Positions 31,645-39,908 of a DNA stretch of 64,000 bases are shown here, one piece after another; position 1 is the first letter of the stretch, and every line of letters begins with the position of its first letter. A program made the position numbers and the translations under genes. The DNA lies in NCBI GenBank assembly GCA_963700495.1, contig CAVOXT010000005.1, positions 124,001 to 188,000 of the forward strand, in the 5' to 3' direction. This DNA comes from JACCTU01 sp963700495. GTDB lineage: Bacteria > Actinomycetota > Thermoleophilia > Gaiellales > Gaiellaceae. The notes beneath the pieces were generated by a model. It ran no database searches. It was not told where the DNA came from and saw only the letters and a list, made by a program, of their open reading frames with translations.

Positions 31645-32763
31645 ATGTCGGCGACGAAGCGCGACTACTACGAGTTGCTGGGGGTGAGCCGAAGTGCCGA
31701 CGACGGTGAGCTCAAGCGCGCATTCCGGGGCAAGGCGCGGCAGTTGCACCCCGACGTCTCGGATGCGCCGGATGCGGAGGAACGGTTCCGCGAGGTGGTC
31801 GAGGCGTACGACGTGCTCTCGAAGTCCGAGACGCGCGAGCTCTACGACCGCTTCGGACACGCGGGGCTCCAGGGCGGCGGCTTCCGGCCCTCCCAGTTCG
31901 ACTTCGGCAACCTGACCGACCTCTTCTCCGCGTTCTTCGGCGACGATCTCTTCGGTGCGGCGGCGCGTCCGCGCCGCGCGCGCGGTCGCGACGTGGCTGC
32001 CGAGGTCGAGATCGAGCTCGTGGAGGCGGCGAAGGGCACAACCCGGGACGTGCCCTACGACGTCGTCGTTCCGTGCGACCGCTGCGGGGGGGACGGTGCC
32101 GAGCCGGGGACAGGGTCGAGCGTGTGTGCGACGTGCGCGGGCGCCGGCCGGGTTCAGCAGGTGAGTCGCAGCGTCTTCGGCGAGTTCGTCCGCGCCCAGG
32201 TGTGCCCGCACTGCGGCGGCGACGGGCGCGTGATCGAGCATCCGTGCGAGACCTGCGGGGGTGCGGGGCGCTCGGTCGAGCGCAAGTCGCTCGCCGTGGA
32301 GGTGCCGCCCGGAATCCACGACGGCCAGCGCATCCGACTCTCGGGAGCGGGACACGCCGGCTCGCTCGGAGGGCCCGCCGGAGACGTCTACGTCCGCGTG
32401 CGGGTGAGCAGTGATCCGCGCTTCGTCCGCGAGGGGGACGACATCTACTCGACGATCGACCTCACGATCATCGAGGCGGCGCTCGGAGCGGGTCGGACCA
32501 TCGAGTCGCTCGACGGTGAGATCGCACTCGCGTTCGATGCGGGGACGCAGCCGGGCGAGGTCAGGGTGCTGCCGGGGCGTGGGATGCCGGTGCTACAGGG
32601 CTTCGGCCGAGGGGACCACCGCCTGCTCGTGAACGTCGTCGTGCCGCGACAGCTCACGGAGGAACAGCGAGGCCTGCTCGAGGAGTTCGGCCGCCTGACC
32701 GGTGAGGAGAACTACCGGCCCGAAGAGGGGTTCTTCGAGAAGCTGAAGAGCGCGTTCCGCTGA
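31645..32763 (+). CDS. dnaJ: Chaperone DnaJ
   Basis: 372 aa type-I J protein. The J domain carries HPD (LHPDVS, about 35), followed by a Gly/Phe region and four zinc-binding repeats CDRCGGDG, CATCAGAG, CPHCGGDG and CETCGGAG, then the substrate-binding domain. The ATG at 31645 is preceded by TACATT with exactly 7 nt spacing, so the mRNA is probably leaderless. dnaK and grpE are not in the window. Confidence 0.96.
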   Translation: MSATKRDYYELLGVSRSADDGELKRAFRGKARQLHPDVSDAPDAEERFREVVEAYDVLSKSETRELYDRFGHAGLQGGGFRPSQFDFGNLTDLFSAFFGDDLFGAAARPRRARGRDVAAEVEIELVEAAKGTTRDVPYDVVVPCDRCGGDGAEPGTGSSVCATCAGAGRVQQVSRSVFGEFVRAQVCPHCGGDGRVIEHPCETCGGAGRSVERKSLAVEVPPGIHDGQRIRLSGAGHAGSLGGPAGDVYVRVRVSSDPRFVREGDDIYSTIDLTIIEAALGAGRTIESLDGEIALAFDAGTQPGEVRVLPGRGMPVLQGFGRGDHRLLVNVVVPRQLTEEQRGLLEEFGRLTGEENYRPEEGFFEKLKSAFR

Positions 32764-32783
32764 GCGGCCTGCGGCGCGTCGCG

Positions 32784-33524
32784 GTGCGCGTTCCGTGGGC
32801 GCAGGCGGAGGAAGCGCGCGCGTTGATGGTCGAGCTCGCGCCGGAGGGATTCGAGGAGCGCGAACGCGGCGACGAGCTCGAGCTGGCGGCCTACACGGAC
32901 GCGCACGGAGGCTCACGAATCGCACGCGCCTTCGGAGCTGCGCAGGAAGACGAGGTTCCTTCGGACTGGGCCGAGCGCTGGCGCACCTTCCACCGGCCCG
33001 CACGCGCAGGGCCGTTCTGGGTTGGCCCTTCGTGGGAGGGCGCGCCCGACGACGCGATCGCGATCGTGATCGACCCCGGCCTCGCCTTCGGCACAGGGGC
33101 TCACGCGACGACTCGCCTCTGCCTCGAGCTCCTGCCGGCGCTCCCGCGGGGCAGTCTCTTCGACGCGGGCTGTGGTTCCGGCGTGCTCTCGGTCGCTGCG
33201 GCGAAGCTCGGCTTCGCGCCCGTGGTCGCCCTCGACGACGATCCGTTCGCCGTCGAGACGGCTCTCGCCAACGCCGCCGCGAACGCTGTCGACCTCGACG
33301 CGAGGCGGGGCGACGTCACCCGCGACACGCTGCCCGGAACCGACGTCGCCGTCGCGAACATCACGCTCACCGCGGTCGAGCAGCTCGCCGTGCGGCTTGC
33401 GGCGCGAGGGTTCGTCGCCTCCGGATACCTCGAGTCCGATGCTCCGCGACTGACAGGGTGGACGCACGTCGAGCGCCGGACGCTCGACGGCTGGGCCGCC
33501 GACCGCTTCGAACGCGGGGCGTAA
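32784..33524 (+). CDS. prmA: Ribosomal protein L11 methyltransferase
   Basis: 246 aa SAM-dependent methyltransferase. PGLAFGTGAHATTRLCLELL and the SAM loop FDAGCGSGVLSVAAAKLG are PrmA signatures; VAVANITLTAVEQLA is motif IV (canonically N-I/L). It is slightly shorter than Gram-negative PrmA at the N-terminus. The GTG start is tentative: the preceding 20 bp contain only in-frame CTG codons. Position between dnaJ and mtaB matches many Gram-positive genomes. Confidence 0.9.
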   Translation: MRVPWAQAEEARALMVELAPEGFEERERGDELELAAYTDAHGGSRIARAFGAAQEDEVPSDWAERWRTFHRPARAGPFWVGPSWEGAPDDAIAIVIDPGLAFGTGAHATTRLCLELLPALPRGSLFDAGCGSGVLSVAAAKLGFAPVVALDDDPFAVETALANAAANAVDLDARRGDVTRDTLPGTDVAVANITLTAVEQLAVRLAARGFVASGYLESDAPRLTGWTHVERRTLDGWAADRFERGA

Positions 33525-33545
33525 ACGTCGCATACGATCCGCCGC

Positions 33546-34736
33546 GTGGCGACGTTCACCGTTCGTTTTCTCGGCTGCAAGGTGTCGCATACGGACGCGC
33601 AGGACGTTCGAGACGCGCTGCTGGCAGACGGCCACTCAGAGCTCGAGGGCGGGGCGGACGTCGCGGTCGTGAACGCCTGCTGCGTCACCCGCGAGGCGGT
33701 CTCGAAGTCGCGCAAGGAGGCAGCGCGCGCTTCGCGCACGCACCGGCGCGTGTACGTGACCGGCTGCGGCGCGAACCTCGCCGGCGACGCGTTCGCGCGG
33801 CTGCCCGCCAACGTCGTCGTCGTGCGTCGTCCGAGCGAGACGACGCCGGAGTTCGTCGCCCGCGACGTCGGCGCGATCGGTTGCGTTCAAGCTCAGGCTC
33901 GGCTCGAACGGGTCCGCGCGTTCGTAAAGATCCAGGACGGTTGCAGCTTCTCGTGCAACTTCTGCGTCGTCCCGCTCGTGCGCGGCGCGAGCCGAAGCCG
34001 CCGCGCCGACGCGATCCTCGACGAGATCCGGCGCCGCGTAGCGCACGGCCACCAGGAGGTCGTGCTCACGGGCATCAACCTCGGCTGCTACCGCGACCGT
34101 TCATCGGGCTACGACCTGGCGCGTCTTGTTCGGGAAGCCGGTGCAGTCTCGGGACTCGTCCGGCTTCGCCTGTCGTCGATCGAGGTCAACCACGTCGACG
34201 AGAAGCTCGGGCGTGCCCTTCGCGAGACGCGGACCGTGGCGCGCCACCTGCACGTGCCCTTGCAGTCGGGGGACGACGGCGTCCTGCGCGCGATGGCACG
34301 GCGATACACGACCGCCACGTATCTGCGCCGCCTCGAGCGCTTCGCCGACTTCAACCTCACGACCGACGTGATCGTCGGCTTCCCGGGCGAGGGCGAGCTC
34401 GCGTTCGGGAACACGCTTCGCGTAGTGCGAGAAGCAGGGGTGACGAAGGTGCACGTGTTTCCGTACTCGCCCCGGCCGGGCACGGCGACGGAGGCCGACG
34501 ACTCCGTTCCCGCCGCCGTGAAGAAGGATCGCGGCGCGCGGCTTCGCGCCCTTTCGCGCGAGGCCTCGGTGGAGCACTGGCGCTCGAAGCTCGGCTCGGA
34601 GGACCGCGTGCTGATCGATCGCCCGGGGCGCGGCTACGGCGACGACTACTCGCCGTGGCTCGTCGACGCCCCAGTCGGCGCCTTCGTGCAGGTGCGGGCT
34701 GCGGCCGCGACGGAGGAGGGGATTCTCGCTGCCTGA
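33546..34736 (+). CDS. mtaB: tRNA t6A37 methylthiotransferase, MtaB type
   Basis: 396 aa radical-SAM enzyme converting t6A37 to ms2t6A37 in tRNA. The N-terminal UPF0004 cluster is Cys11 (LGCKVSHTDA), Cys45 (NACCVT) and Cys74 (TGCGAN); the radical-SAM cluster is Cys133/137/140 (CSFSCNFC). NLGCYRDRSSGYDLARLV is typical of MtaB rather than MiaB, as is the dnaJ-prmA neighbourhood. The C-terminal TRAM region is short and divergent. TACGAT lies 7 nt before the GTG start. Confidence 0.9.
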   Translation: MATFTVRFLGCKVSHTDAQDVRDALLADGHSELEGGADVAVVNACCVTREAVSKSRKEAARASRTHRRVYVTGCGANLAGDAFARLPANVVVVRRPSETTPEFVARDVGAIGCVQAQARLERVRAFVKIQDGCSFSCNFCVVPLVRGASRSRRADAILDEIRRRVAHGHQEVVLTGINLGCYRDRSSGYDLARLVREAGAVSGLVRLRLSSIEVNHVDEKLGRALRETRTVARHLHVPLQSGDDGVLRAMARRYTTATYLRRLERFADFNLTTDVIVGFPGEGELAFGNTLRVVREAGVTKVHVFPYSPRPGTATEADDSVPAAVKKDRGARLRALSREASVEHWRSKLGSEDRVLIDRPGRGYGDDYSPWLVDAPVGAFVQVRAAAATEEGILAA

Positions 34737-35058
34737 CGATTGCCTGTTCTGCCGGCTCTACCGCGAGGGAGACCACGTCCGCAGCGCGGACGGCTTCGTC
34801 GCGATCCGGGACATCGCACCGAAGGCTCCGACGCACCTGCTTGTGATCCCGGAGCGGCACGTCGAGACGTTCCGAGACGTCCACGAGTTCGACGCGGACG
34901 AGACGAAGCGCCTGCTCGAGTTCGTCGCCGACACCGCGCGCGACGCGGGCCTCGAGGACTACCGGGTCGTCGTCAACGTCGGGCCGGGCGGAGGTCAGAC
35001 GGTCTTCCATCTCCACTGGCACGTGCTTGGCGGACGCGAGATGGGGGAAGATCTGTGA
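34729..35058 (+). CDS. HIT-family nucleotide-binding protein (apparent CTG start)
   Basis: About 109 aa, Hint/PKCI type. CLFCRLYREG carries the zinc-type cysteines, APKAPTHLLVIPERHV the core strand, and VFHLHWHVLGG the histidine triad (H-x-H-x-H). These proteins hydrolyse AMP-lysine or AMP-amine conjugates. There is no ATG/GTG/TTG at the expected start; a CTG at 34729 is preceded by GGAGGAGGG (34712-34720) at ideal spacing and gives the family N-terminus. Later in-frame GTG codons would remove the CxxC. The start overlaps the mtaB stop and the stop overlaps yqeY (GTGA). Confidence 0.85.
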   Translation: MPDDCLFCRLYREGDHVRSADGFVAIRDIAPKAPTHLLVIPERHVETFRDVHEFDADETKRLLEFVADTARDAGLEDYRVVVNVGPGGGQTVFHLHWHVLGGREMGEDL

Positions 35059-35498
35059 GCTTGATCGCCACGATCGAGGAAGAACTCAAGCAGGCGACGC
35101 TCGCGAGGGAGGCAGAGCGGCGCGACGCGCTGCGCCTGATCCTGAGCGCGCTCAGAGGTGCCGAGAAGGAGCTGCAGCGCCCGCTCAAGGACGACGAGGA
35201 GCTCCAGGTCCTCCAGCGCGAGCGAAAGCGCCGCCTGGAGGCGGCCGAGGCGTTCCGCGCCGGCGGTCGCGAGGAGCAGGCCGAAAAGGAGGAGCGCGAG
35301 CTCGCCGTGCTCGAGGAGTTCATGCCGGAGCCGCTCTCGGAGGACGAGATCGAGGAGATCGTCGACAACGTGATCGCGGAGGTCGGCGCGACGAGCATGC
35401 GCGACCTCGGCCGGGTGATGGCCGACGTGATGCCGCAGGTCGCCGGCCGGGTGGACGGCTCGACGGTGAGCCAGCTCGTGCGCGAGAAGCTCGCCTGA
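35055..35498 (+). CDS. GatB/YqeY domain protein
   Basis: 147 aa helical protein of the YqeY family, related to the tail domain of the amidotransferase subunit GatB. LKQATLAREAERRDALRLIL, LEEFMPEPLSEDEIEEIVDN and MRDLGRVMADVMPQVAGRVDG are characteristic, the last being the tRNA-like-binding helical bundle. The molecular role is not settled. It is coupled to the HIT gene and ends the lepA-to-yqeY gene series; a strong terminator follows. Confidence 0.9.
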   Translation: MSLIATIEEELKQATLAREAERRDALRLILSALRGAEKELQRPLKDDEELQVLQRERKRRLEAAEAFRAGGREEQAEKEERELAVLEEFMPEPLSEDEIEEIVDNVIAEVGATSMRDLGRVMADVMPQVAGRVDGSTVSQLVREKLA

Positions 35499-35501
35499 GA
35501 C

Positions 35502-35549
35502 GACGGCGATGGAGCCGTCGCGCACCCCCACCCTCCGGGGGTGGGGTTG
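35502..35549 (+). terminator. Tandem terminator hairpins after yqeY
   Basis: CGACGGC/GCCGTCG (35502-35508 with 35515-35521) is followed by CCCCACCC/GGGTGGGG (35527-35534 with 35540-35547) and TT. Together they lie just after the yqeY stop. The rest of the gap to phoH (35550-35656) holds a TACACT -10 box and nothing else I recognise. Confidence 0.65.
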
Positions 35550-35656
35550 TGGGCCACCCGCCTCCCTGGCGTCGAGGGTAACTCGGAAACCGGCGCGCAG
35601 GTGTGACTGCTTCGCGCCGAGTTCGTGCCGATCCCTCCCCACCTACACTTTCCGGG

Positions 35657-36616
35657 GTGCAGGACACCCTCTCCGTGTCGAACGACGTCGCCGCCGAGCT
35701 CGCCGGCGTCGGCGACGGCGTCCTCGAATCGCTCCGTGATCGCCTCCATTGCACGATCCGGCTACGCGGGAACCAGCTGACGCTCGAGGGCGACGACACG
35801 CGGGTGGTTGCGGCGCGCGCGGTCGTCGACGAGCTCGTCGAGCTCGTCGAAGGCGGTCACGAGATCGGCCCTTCCACCGTCGACGCAGTCCTCGGGGCGC
35901 TCGACCAGGCAACGGACATCCGCGACGTGTTCGACGACGTCGTCTGGCGCCACCGCGGCAAGAAGATCGCGCCGAAGACGGTCACGCAGAAGCAGTACGT
36001 CGACACGATCCGCTCCTGCACCGTCAGCTTCGGCATCGGCCCGGCCGGCACGGGCAAGACGTATCTCGCGATCGCACTCGCGGTCGCCGCGCTGTCCGAG
36101 CGGCAGGTCGGCCGGATCATCCTCACCCGTCCGGCCGTCGAGGCGGGCGAGCGGCTCGGCTTCCTCCCGGGCGACATGCTCGCGAAGGTCGACCCCTACA
36201 TGCGCCCGCTCTTCGACGCGCTCTACGACACGATGGACCCCGAGAAGCTGAACGCGTTCATGGAGCGCGGAACGATCGAAGTCGCCCCTCTCGCGTTCAT
36301 GCGCGGCCGCACGCTCAACGACTCGTTCATCATCCTGGACGAGGCGCAGAACACGAGCCCGGAGCAGATGCAGATGTTCCTGACCCGACTCGGCTTCGGG
36401 TCGAAGATGGTCGTGACGGGCGACGTGACACAGATCGATCTTCCGCGCGAGCAGGCCTCCGGTCTGATCCACGTCCAGCGCATCCTCGAGACCGTCGACG
36501 ACGTCGGCTTCGTCCAGTTCACGCACCGGGACGTCGTCCGCCACAAGCTCGTCCAGCGGATCGTCGAGGCGTACAAGCGCCACGCGGAGGAGACCGGCAC
36601 GCAGCGCAGTCGCTGA
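35657..36616 (+). CDS. PhoH-like ATPase (YbeZ type)
   Basis: 319 aa P-loop ATPase. An N-terminal KH-like/alpha-beta region precedes KTVTQKQYVDTIRSCTVSFG, Walker A GPAGTGKTYLAI, TRPAVEAGERLGFLPGDM and Walker B FIILDEAQNTSPEQ. It works with YbeY in rRNA maturation and quality control, and ybeY follows directly. The GTG at 35657 is selected because TACACT (35644-35649) sits 7 nt ahead; an upstream GTG at 35603 would precede that promoter. Confidence 0.93.
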   Translation: MQDTLSVSNDVAAELAGVGDGVLESLRDRLHCTIRLRGNQLTLEGDDTRVVAARAVVDELVELVEGGHEIGPSTVDAVLGALDQATDIRDVFDDVVWRHRGKKIAPKTVTQKQYVDTIRSCTVSFGIGPAGTGKTYLAIALAVAALSERQVGRIILTRPAVEAGERLGFLPGDMLAKVDPYMRPLFDALYDTMDPEKLNAFMERGTIEVAPLAFMRGRTLNDSFIILDEAQNTSPEQMQMFLTRLGFGSKMVVTGDVTQIDLPREQASGLIHVQRILETVDDVGFVQFTHRDVVRHKLVQRIVEAYKRHAEETGTQRSR

Positions 36617-36990
36617 TGGTCGCGGTCGAGGTCGACAACCGAAGTGGGCGTCCCGTCGACGAGCTGGCGGCGGTCGAGCTCGCGCAGCGCGTGCTCGCTG
36701 CGGAGGGGATCCATGACGGCGAGCTCGGCATCCACTTCGTCGAGCCGGCCGAGATCCGTGTGCTCAAGCGCGACCACCTCGGTGTCGACGAGGCGACGGA
36801 CGTGCTCGCCTTCCCGATCGACGAGCGCGCCGACGTGCCGGACGGCGTGCCGCGGCAGCTGGGCGACGCGATCGTCTGCCCCGAGGTGGTCGGGGAGCAC
36901 TGGCGCGAGCCGCTCGTGCACGCCCTCCTGCACCTGCTCGGCCACGACCATGGGCCGGAGATGGAAGCGCGAGAGCGAATGCATCACTGA
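36616..36990 (+). CDS. ybeY: Endoribonuclease YbeY
   Basis: 124 aa metal-dependent endoribonuclease for 16S rRNA 3'-end maturation. The zinc motif H-x3-H-x5-H is present as HALLHLLGHDH, with GHDH where GYDH is usual. TDVLAFPID and LGDAIVC are also conserved. It is short: the C-terminus stops soon after the motif (MEARERMHH). The ATG overlaps the phoH stop and its stop overlaps the next start, so phoH, ybeY and the kinase gene are coupled. Confidence 0.93.
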   Translation: MVAVEVDNRSGRPVDELAAVELAQRVLAAEGIHDGELGIHFVEPAEIRVLKRDHLGVDEATDVLAFPIDERADVPDGVPRQLGDAIVCPEVVGEHWREPLVHALLHLLGHDHGPEMEARERMHH

Positions 36991-37718
36991 TGAACGCACC
37001 ACACCTCCGCCCGACGTCGCTGCTCGAGAGCTTCAACTACGCCTTCGAGGGGATCATCCACGTCCTTCGCACGCAGCGGAACATGCGCATCCACTTCCTC
37101 CTCGCGGTGATCGTGCTCATCGCTGCGCTGGTCACGGGCGTGAACAAGCTCGAGCTCGTCGCGCTGCTGATCGTGATCGCATTCGTCCTGATCGCCGAGA
37201 TGCTCAACACCGCGATCGAGGGTGCAATCGACGTGTCGACCACGTCGTTCGACCCGATGGCGAAGCTCGCGAAGGACATCGCCGCCGGCGCGGTCCTGAT
37301 CGCGACGGTGACGGCGGTCGCGGTCGGCTACCTCGTGTTCGCAGATCGGATCCGCGATCCCAGCCTCCGCCTGCTCGACTCGCTTCGTGAGGCGCCGTTC
37401 GAGCTGACGTTGATCGCGCTCGTGCTGACGATCTTCACCGTGATCGCAGCCAAGGCGTACACGGGGCGCGGCACCCCGCTCCGCGGGGGACTTCCGTCCG
37501 GACACGCCGCGCTCGCTTTCGGAGGCTGGATGGCCGTCACGTACCTCCTCGGCGATCAGCGCTACTGGTTCCTCATCTCGACGCTGACGTTCATCATGGC
37601 GCTGCTCGTGGCGCAGACACGCGTCGAGGCCGGCGTGCACTCCGTGTCCGAGGTCTTCCTCGGCGGGTTGCTGGGCGCGCTCGTGACGCTGGTGATCTTC
37701 CAGGTGTTCTGGGCATGA
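36990..37718 (+). CDS. DgkA-type lipid kinase fused to PAP2 lipid phosphatase
   Basis: 242 aa membrane protein in two halves. Residues 1-110 are a DgkA-like undecaprenol/diacylglycerol kinase: NMRIHF, and the active-site helix EMLNTAIEGAIDV at 70-82. Residues 125-242 are a PAP2 phosphatase: GRGTP, GLPSGHAALAF (167-177) and EAGVHSVSEV with the second catalytic histidine. In Gram-positive bacteria the kinase phosphorylates undecaprenol and the phosphatase removes phosphate from undecaprenyl (di)phosphate, so the fusion holds opposing or sequential activities in one chain. It sits in the usual dgkA slot between ybeY and cdd. Confidence 0.9.
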   Translation: MNAPHLRPTSLLESFNYAFEGIIHVLRTQRNMRIHFLLAVIVLIAALVTGVNKLELVALLIVIAFVLIAEMLNTAIEGAIDVSTTSFDPMAKLAKDIAAGAVLIATVTAVAVGYLVFADRIRDPSLRLLDSLREAPFELTLIALVLTIFTVIAAKAYTGRGTPLRGGLPSGHAALAFGGWMAVTYLLGDQRYWFLISTLTFIMALLVAQTRVEAGVHSVSEVFLGGLLGALVTLVIFQVFWA

Positions 37719-38080
37719 GCGACGACGAGCTGCTCGCCCGCGCAGACGCGATCGCCGAACGCGCCTACGCGCCGTATTCGAACTTCAACGTCGGCGCGGC
37801 GGCGCTCGCTCGGGACGGGCGTGTGATCGAAGGCGTGAACGTCGAGAACGCGGCCTACCCTCTCGGCATCTGCGCGGAGAGGACGGCGCTGTCGCGCGCC
37901 GTCGTCGAGGGTCTGCGACCGGGAGACCTCGAGGCGATCGCGATCACGGCGTCCCCCTGCGGCGGGTGCCGCCAGTGGCTGCACGAGTTCGGTCTCGACC
38001 GGGTGATCTACCGGCGCTCGACCGGCGAAGTCGTCGTTCGAACGACCGCCGACCTGCTGCCGGACTCGTTCGACCTGTGA
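37715..38080 (+). CDS. cdd: Cytidine deaminase
   Basis: 121 aa zinc enzyme deaminating cytidine and deoxycytidine. APYSNFNVGAAALARDG and the zinc motifs GICAERTALSRA (C-A-E) and SPCGGCRQWL (P-C-x2-C) are intact. The ybeY-dgkA-cdd-era order is common in Gram-positive bacteria. Start and stop overlap both neighbours by 4 bp. Confidence 0.95.
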   Translation: MSDDELLARADAIAERAYAPYSNFNVGAAALARDGRVIEGVNVENAAYPLGICAERTALSRAVVEGLRPGDLEAIAITASPCGGCRQWLHEFGLDRVIYRRSTGEVVVRTTADLLPDSFDL

Positions 38081-38937
38081 AGAGCGGCTTCGTCGCCGTC
38101 GCCGGCCGGCCGAACGTCGGCAAGTCGACGCTGGTGAACGCGCTCGCCGGCGGCAAGGTTGCGATCGTCTCCGACAAGCCGCAGACCACGCGGCACCGAA
38201 TCTTCGGCATCGCGAACGGGGACGACTATCAACTCGTCCTGGCCGACCTTCCCGGGTTCCAGCGGCCGCTCGATCCGATGACCGAGCGCATGCAGCGCAC
38301 CGTCGATCAATCGTTGCAGGACGTCGAGGCCGTGGTCCTCGTGCTCTCCGCGCGCGAGCGGATCGGCGCCGGCGACCGGTTCATCGCGCGCCGCGTCTTC
38401 TCACTCGGCGTCCCGGTCGTGATCGCGCTGAACAAGGTCGACCGGCTCAAGCCCGGCCACGTCGCGACGCAAATGGCGACGGGCTCGCAGCTCGGTGGGT
38501 TCCACGCCCTCCACCCGGTCAGCGCCAAGACCGGCGACGGCATAGCCGAGTTGAGGCAGGAGCTCGTCGACTTGCTCCCGGAGGGTCAGGCGTACTTCCC
38601 GCGCGACCAGCGCACGAACCTCCCGCTCGAGTTCCAGCTCGGCGAGCTGATCCGCGAGAAGGCGATCGGCCTGACCCGCGAAGAGCTCCCACACGCGATG
38701 ACGGTGGAGGTGGAAGAGGTGGGGGACAAGGTCGTCCGCGCGAACGTCGTCGTTGAGACCGAGTCGCAGAAGCAGATCGTCGTCGGCCGCGGCGGGTCGG
38801 TGGTCAAGCAGATCGGCACGCTCGCCCGCCCCGAGGTCGAGGCGCTGCTGGGCCATCCGGTCTTCCTCGAGCTCCAGGTGAAGGTGCGGCCGCGCTGGCG
38901 GCGCGACGAGGGCCTGCTCGAGCGGCTCGGGATCTAG
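38077..38937 (+). CDS. era: GTPase Era
   Basis: 286 aa GTPase that binds the 16S rRNA 3' end during 30S assembly. G1 GRPNVGKS (10-17), G2 region KPQTTRHRIFG, G3 DLPGFQ (usually DTPG), G4 NKVD and G5 SAKTG, followed by the KH domain (IVVGRGGSVVKQIG). The GTG start overlaps the cdd stop. Its stop shares CTAG with the convergent FRG-domain gene. Confidence 0.95.
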   Translation: MKSGFVAVAGRPNVGKSTLVNALAGGKVAIVSDKPQTTRHRIFGIANGDDYQLVLADLPGFQRPLDPMTERMQRTVDQSLQDVEAVVLVLSARERIGAGDRFIARRVFSLGVPVVIALNKVDRLKPGHVATQMATGSQLGGFHALHPVSAKTGDGIAELRQELVDLLPEGQAYFPRDQRTNLPLEFQLGELIREKAIGLTREELPHAMTVEVEEVGDKVVRANVVVETESQKQIVVGRGGSVVKQIGTLARPEVEALLGHPVFLELQVKVRPRWRRDEGLLERLGI

Positions 38938-39734
38938 GCGGGTTGCCGCGGCAGGTAGTACCGCCGCAGCCAGCGGCTGAGCCCGTCGAGACCGGGGAAG
39001 AGCACCCGTTCGGTCACGTTCGCCTGGTCGAGCTTGTCGCGAACCTCCCACTTGAGCTCGGCGGGAACGACGATCTTCCGGACGAGGTCGCCGTGCCGCT
39101 CACACCACTCGTCGAGCGACGCCTCGGCCGACGACATCAGTGAGAAGAGCGCGTACTGATTGACGATCCGGTCGTCGAGCGACGGCGGTTCGAGAAAGAG
39201 CACGAAGTCGTCGTCCTCGGCGAGAGCGTCGAGGTCGCGGCGCCGCCGCGCGGCCTGGTCGAGCATCTCGGCCGTGAAGAGGTTTGCTCCCTCCCCGCCG
39301 AGCACCTCGACCAGCGAGGCGGGGAGCTGCTCGTGCGCTCGGACGTAGTCGAGCATCCAGACGACGCCGTCCTCGTCCAGGCGTTCGAGCGTCGTCGTCG
39401 CGAAGTGGAGCGCGACGTACGGCGAGTACGTCCAGTCGAGCAGTCGAGTCGGCAGCCCGTGGTGCTGCGCCAGCGCGAGCCAGTTCCAGGTCGAGTCGTA
39501 CGGCACGTCGCCCCGTCGCGCGTAGCGCCGGAAGCTGCGGATCAGGGGTCCCTCGAGCGCCGCGGGATCGCCGCCGAGCCGTTGCAGGCTCGTCTCGAGG
39601 CCCTCACCCGCGAGCGCACGCCCGCGGTACGCGAAGTTCGAGCGGTGCCGGAGCAGCCGCTCCTGCCACGAGTCATCGAACAGGCGCTCGTTGAGCTCGG
39701 TCCAGCTGCCGACGCGGATCTCCCGGACGTTCAC
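38934..39734 (-). CDS. FRG-domain protein
   Basis: 266 aa. The FRG domain is recognised by FAYRGRALAG (Phe-Arg-Gly signature), ALAQHHGLPTRLLDWTYSPY and VALHFATTT. FRG proteins have no established biochemical role; they occur sporadically, often next to mobile or defence genes, but here the gene stands alone among housekeeping genes. The GTG at 39732-39734, with GGGGG 5 nt upstream, gives the conserved start VREIRVGSWTELNERLF. The 174-bp gap between it and deoC holds GC-rich repeats and the deoC promoter only. Codon use matches the neighbours, giving no sign of recent transfer. Confidence 0.82.
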   Translation of the reverse strand: MNVREIRVGSWTELNERLFDDSWQERLLRHRSNFAYRGRALAGEGLETSLQRLGGDPAALEGPLIRSFRRYARRGDVPYDSTWNWLALAQHHGLPTRLLDWTYSPYVALHFATTTLERLDEDGVVWMLDYVRAHEQLPASLVEVLGGEGANLFTAEMLDQAARRRRDLDALAEDDDFVLFLEPPSLDDRIVNQYALFSLMSSAEASLDEWCERHGDLVRKIVVPAELKWEVRDKLDQANVTERVLFPGLDGLSRWLRRYYLPRQPA

Positions 39735-39908
39735 GTTCCCCCTCTTGCCCGTCGCTAGACGCGCCGCCGAGGCGCGCAGCTCCGGCGGCGTCTGACCGGC
39801 GGCTGACACGGACGCCGGCGCGCGCGAGGCCTGGTCACACGGCGGTTCCCTCGCATTGCGCCCGGAACGATGACGGTCGCCCCGGACGTCGAAGCTACAC
39901 TCGACCGC

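Noticed and set aside
32795..34846. 683-codon plus-strand frame across prmA and mtaB
   Set aside because: Arg-rich shadow of the prmA and mtaB frames, which hold all recognisable motifs.
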